Source of the DNA: Candidatus Thorarchaeota archaeon
GTDB lineage: Archaea > Asgardarchaeota > Thorarchaeia > Thorarchaeales > Thorarchaeaceae
Direction: 5' to 3'
DNA length: 15,553 nucleotides
NCBI GenBank assembly: GCA_016840825.1
Contig: JAEORN010000315.1
Coordinates: forward strand, 1 to 15,553
Shown piece by piece: positions 13,222 to 15,553 of the stretch; positions within the stretch are counted from its first letter, which is position 1, and the number at the start of each line of letters is the position of its first letter. A program made the translations under genes and the position numbers. A model generated the notes under the pieces. That model saw only the letters and a program-made list of their open reading frames with translations, searched no databases and had not been told where the DNA came from.

Positions 13222-14706
13222 ATGAACGGTAGTGATGTAAATAACGACTCGAAACAAGCCATTTTCAATATCAGTAAGGAAAATGACTTTCCAGAATGGT
13301 ATAGTGAAATCTGTAAGGTCGCTGAATTAGCAGACATTCGTTACAATGTCAAGGGCTTCACACCGTTCCTACCTTGGAGTGTCATGTCTATGGACCTCAT
13401 GTTTGACTATCTTGAGGCCAATCTCCAAGAGAAGGGGCATCAGCCCATGCTATTTCCTACAGTGATTCCTGAAAGTAATCTGACCAAGGAAGCCGAACAT
13501 GTCGAAGGATTCACGCCTCAGGTCTTTTGGATCAGAGAGATTGGTGATGGACAACAGCTTGAGGAGCCTTTGGCTCTTAGGCCCACTAGTGAAACAGCGA
13601 TATATCCTATGTATTCATTATGGGTTCGAAGCTGGCGCGACCTTCCTATGAAGCGATATCAGCGTTGTTCTGTATTCAGATCTGAGATAAAGAGCACTCG
13701 TCCTTTTCTCAGAGGGCGTGAGTTTCTTTGGATTGAGAGCCATAATGTCTATTCGACCCATCAAGAGGCTTTGGACCAAGTCATGGAAGACCTAGAGATT
13801 ACCAAAGAGGTTGTTACTGGGGATTTTGGTATCCCTGTAATGGTCTTCAAGCGAACTCAATGGGACAAGTTCCCTGGAGGATTGAATACATATGCAGCTG
13901 ATACTCTAATGCCAGACGGTAAGGTAATCCAACTGCCTTCTACCCATGACCTTGGAGATAACTTCGCTAAAGCGTTTGATGTCAAATATCTGAACATAGA
14001 CAATGAAATGGTCTATGCTTGGCAGACCTGCTATGGTCCTGCAATATCTCGAATATATGGTGCTATGATATCGGTCCATGGCGATGATAAGGGACTACGT
14101 CTACCATTCAAAATAGCTCCCTATCAGGTTGTTATTGTGCCTATCTATAAAGAGAAGACAAAGAGTGAAGTTCTCTCCTACTGTATGGATCTTCAGAAGA
14201 CCTTACGCAAAGCCGGTTTCAGAGTCCATCTGGATGACCGCGATCAGACCCCCGGATGGAAATTCAACTTTTGGGAGATGAAAGGTGTTCCCATTCGGCT
14301 TGAAGCTGGACCTCGCGATATCAAAGAGAAGAAAGTAGTCGCAATGCGAAGAGACACTCTGAAACGTGAGAGTCTGGATATCGCATCCATCAAGAAGAGC
14401 ATTGCCAAGCTTGGTGAGGAAATAGACGCAAATCTGCTAGCTATTGCAGAGTCCAAGTTCGAGAATCTCATCGTAGATGCAGATAGTATTGGAACTATCG
14501 ACCATGCTCTAAGTATGGGTAAGATTGCTAGAGTGCCTTTCTGTACAACCCAGATGGATGGCCTTGCATGTGATGAAGAACTCAAGGAGAAGACTGGCGG
14601 AGAAGTGCGTGGTACCAGAATCGATATCGATGAAACTCCTTCAGGCGTATGTGTCGTTTGTGGCAAGGTCGCAGAGGAAATCGTCTACGTGGCAAGATCT
14701 TATTGA
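13222..14706 (+). CDS. proS: Prolyl-tRNA synthetase, archaeal/eukaryal type
   Basis: A 494-residue class II aminoacyl-tRNA synthetase that charges tRNA-Pro. The catalytic core includes GFTPFLPW (45-52), LRPTSE (119-124), motif 2 (about 148-174, with KSTRPFLR), a motif 3 region SRIYGAM followed by SVHGDDKGLRLPF, and then the anticodon-binding domain opening at APYQVVIVPI. The C-terminal archaeal/eukaryal extension carries five cysteines (PFC, LAC and the CVVC cluster, with a spaced pair resembling a zinc site) and ends in the conserved ARSY tail, whose terminal Tyr is typical. Motif 2 differs from the common form (RSE for RWE; WIESH for WQEGH), suggesting a divergent subtype, not decay. A hairpin terminator follows 10 bases after the stop. 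Confidence 0.95.
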   Translation: MNGSDVNNDSKQAIFNISKENDFPEWYSEICKVAELADIRYNVKGFTPFLPWSVMSMDLMFDYLEANLQEKGHQPMLFPTVIPESNLTKEAEHVEGFTPQVFWIREIGDGQQLEEPLALRPTSETAIYPMYSLWVRSWRDLPMKRYQRCSVFRSEIKSTRPFLRGREFLWIESHNVYSTHQEALDQVMEDLEITKEVVTGDFGIPVMVFKRTQWDKFPGGLNTYAADTLMPDGKVIQLPSTHDLGDNFAKAFDVKYLNIDNEMVYAWQTCYGPAISRIYGAMISVHGDDKGLRLPFKIAPYQVVIVPIYKEKTKSEVLSYCMDLQKTLRKAGFRVHLDDRDQTPGWKFNFWEMKGVPIRLEAGPRDIKEKKVVAMRRDTLKRESLDIASIKKSIAKLGEEIDANLLAIAESKFENLIVDADSIGTIDHALSMGKIARVPFCTTQMDGLACDEELKEKTGGEVRGTRIDIDETPSGVCVVCGKVAEEIVYVARSY

Positions 14707-14716
14707 TTCAAATCAG

Positions 14717-14756
14717 TGGTCAGATGGTGAGGCATCCTTCTGACCATATCTTTTTC
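14717..14756 (+). terminator. Hairpin terminator after proS
   Basis: An 8-bp inverted repeat, TGGTCAGA (14717-14724) and TCTGACCA (14739-14746), encloses a 14-base loop and is followed by ATATCTTTTTC. It lies 10 bases past the proS stop. Its T-tract runs directly into the TATA-like box of the next gene. Confidence 0.65.
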
Positions 14757-14764
14757 TTAATAAG
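14756..14764 (+). promoter_or_regulatory. Candidate TATA box for the D-2-hydroxyacid dehydrogenase gene
   Basis: CTTAATAAG lies about 41-49 bases before the ATG at 14805. GGAG at 14792-14795, nine bases before the ATG, is the probable ribosome binding site. Confidence 0.4.
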
Positions 14765-14804
14765 CCCAAAGGACTAGCTTGACCTATACTCGGAGTAGCA
14801 CTCA

Positions 14805-15553
14805 ATGAAGATTCTAGTTCCTTATCCTGATGATACTGCTGAAAAGATTAGGGCGATCATCGGTGACCAAGCTGAAGTCGTCAATTCCAGTCGCGACACC
14901 GAGGAAATGCTCACTGTGGGCGGAGATGCAGATATCGTGGCATCTGGAAGAGTCCCTGATGATTTTATCCTAAAAGCAGCAAATCTCAAGATGATTCAAT
15001 CCTTTGGAGCCGGTATTGACAAGATTGATCGTGATGCTTTGATCAAGAGAGGAGATGTGATCGTTTGCAATAATCACGTCAATGCAGCAGAAGTTGCCGA
15101 GTATGCAATCATGCTGCTTCTTGCTGCTGCAAAGCATATTCTACATTCCGACCGTGAGATTAGGACAGGGGACTGGCGGATGAGTTGGGGGGGTCCACTT
15201 CCAAACCATGAGCTTAGGAAGAAGACCTGTCTAATCCTAGGGCTGGGACATATTGGGTCTGAGATTGCTAAGCGACTACGAGCCTTTGATATGAAACTGA
15301 TAGCTGCGACAAGAACTGGTACTTCAAAGAATCAAGATCTAGTTGATTCGCTTGAATGCATCGATGAAATAGAGGCATCAATCCAACAAGCAGATTTTGT
15401 CATGCTCTCTCTTCCATTGACAAAAGGGTCTGAGAATCTAGTAGATGGACATTTCATCTCCCTGATGAAGGAAAACGCAATCTTAGTAAATATCTCTCGC
15501 GGGCAAATCATCGATGAAGCGGCTCTCTATCATGCACTCAGTGAAGGAAGAAT
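14805..15553 (+). CDS. D-isomer-specific 2-hydroxyacid dehydrogenase (3' truncated by window end)
   Basis: The first 249 codons of an NAD(P)-dependent dehydrogenase related to phosphoglycerate, glyoxylate/hydroxypyruvate and D-lactate dehydrogenases. The N-terminal catalytic lobe includes IQSFGAGIDKID and CNNHVNAAEVAEYA, which correspond to the family GxGxDxID and N-x6-EhA motifs. The inserted nucleotide-binding lobe has the Rossmann loop LGLGHIGSEIA, an ATR at the end of strand two (position usually selecting NAD or NADP), LSLPLT, and NISRGQIIDEAALYHAL with the family's ArgGly. The catalytic Glu and His lie beyond the window edge, so the substrate class is open. An own promoter and the preceding terminator suggest separate transcription from proS. 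Confidence 0.92.
   Translation, partial: MKILVPYPDDTAEKIRAIIGDQAEVVNSSRDTEEMLTVGGDADIVASGRVPDDFILKAANLKMIQSFGAGIDKIDRDALIKRGDVIVCNNHVNAAEVAEYAIMLLLAAAKHILHSDREIRTGDWRMSWGGPLPNHELRKKTCLILGLGHIGSEIAKRLRAFDMKLIAATRTGTSKNQDLVDSLECIDEIEASIQQADFVMLSLPLTKGSENLVDGHFISLMKENAILVNISRGQIIDEAALYHALSEGR

Noticed and set aside
1..15553. Mobile elements, integrase sites, CRISPR arrays or defence systems
   Set aside because: No transposase, recombinase, repeat-spacer pattern or toxin-antitoxin pair was seen. The genes are core archaeal functions with uniform appearance.

Overview
This is a gene-dense archaeal chromosome segment. Lineage-marker genes show it: a CTP-dependent riboflavin kinase with an N-terminal DNA-binding domain, a Trm5b-type tRNA m1G37 methyltransferase, archaeal TYW1 (Taw1), an archaeal proteasome beta subunit, archaeal NMN adenylyltransferase, Nog1-type GTPase, DUF371, a COG2413 nucleotidyltransferase-like protein and an MJ1487-type B12/radical-SAM protein. 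TATA-like boxes, short leaders, mixed ATG/GTG/TTG starts and GGTGA-type ribosome binding sites agree. The moderate base composition and gene mix would suit an Asgard (for example Thorarchaeota-like) genome, but I cannot prove the phylum from the sequence alone. I see no mobile element, CRISPR array, tRNA or rRNA.

Layout: (a) 1-1383, plus strand: the C-terminal end of an unrecognised beta-rich protein, an ECF-type membrane S component, a hairpin terminator, then a YjbQ-family protein. (b) 1388-2623, minus: a GT4 glycosyltransferase. (c) 2677-4849, plus: a COG2413 nucleotidyltransferase-fold protein and Trm5b. (d) 4839-5264, minus: DUF371; 5324-6001, plus: protein-L-isoaspartate methyltransferase. 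(e) 10228 down to 6002, minus: a probable five-gene operon, psmB - B12/radical SAM - TYW1 - translin - riboflavin kinase. (f) 10335-11414, plus: Nog1-like GTPase; 11376-12440, minus: RNA 3'-phosphate cyclase. (g) 12547-15553, plus: NMN adenylyltransferase, prolyl-tRNA synthetase, a hairpin terminator, and a 3'-truncated D-2-hydroxyacid dehydrogenase.

Functionally the window is rich in RNA metabolism. Trm5b and TYW1 are consecutive steps of wyosine synthesis at tRNA position 37. Translin, RtcA, Nog1 and ProRS act on tRNA, RNA ends, ribosomes and tRNA charging. Protein quality control (proteasome beta, PCMT) and cofactor synthesis (FMN, NAD) are the second theme.

The most notable observations are these. 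The proteasome beta subunit has Ala where the catalytic Thr1 should be, although the other active-site positions are kept. The COG2413 protein has lost one acidic residue of its nucleotidyltransferase motif. Translin and an orphan B12/radical-SAM enzyme sit in one operon with psmB and TYW1. All four convergent gene pairs abut or overlap with no room for terminators, while the two clear hairpin terminators lie between codirectional genes.
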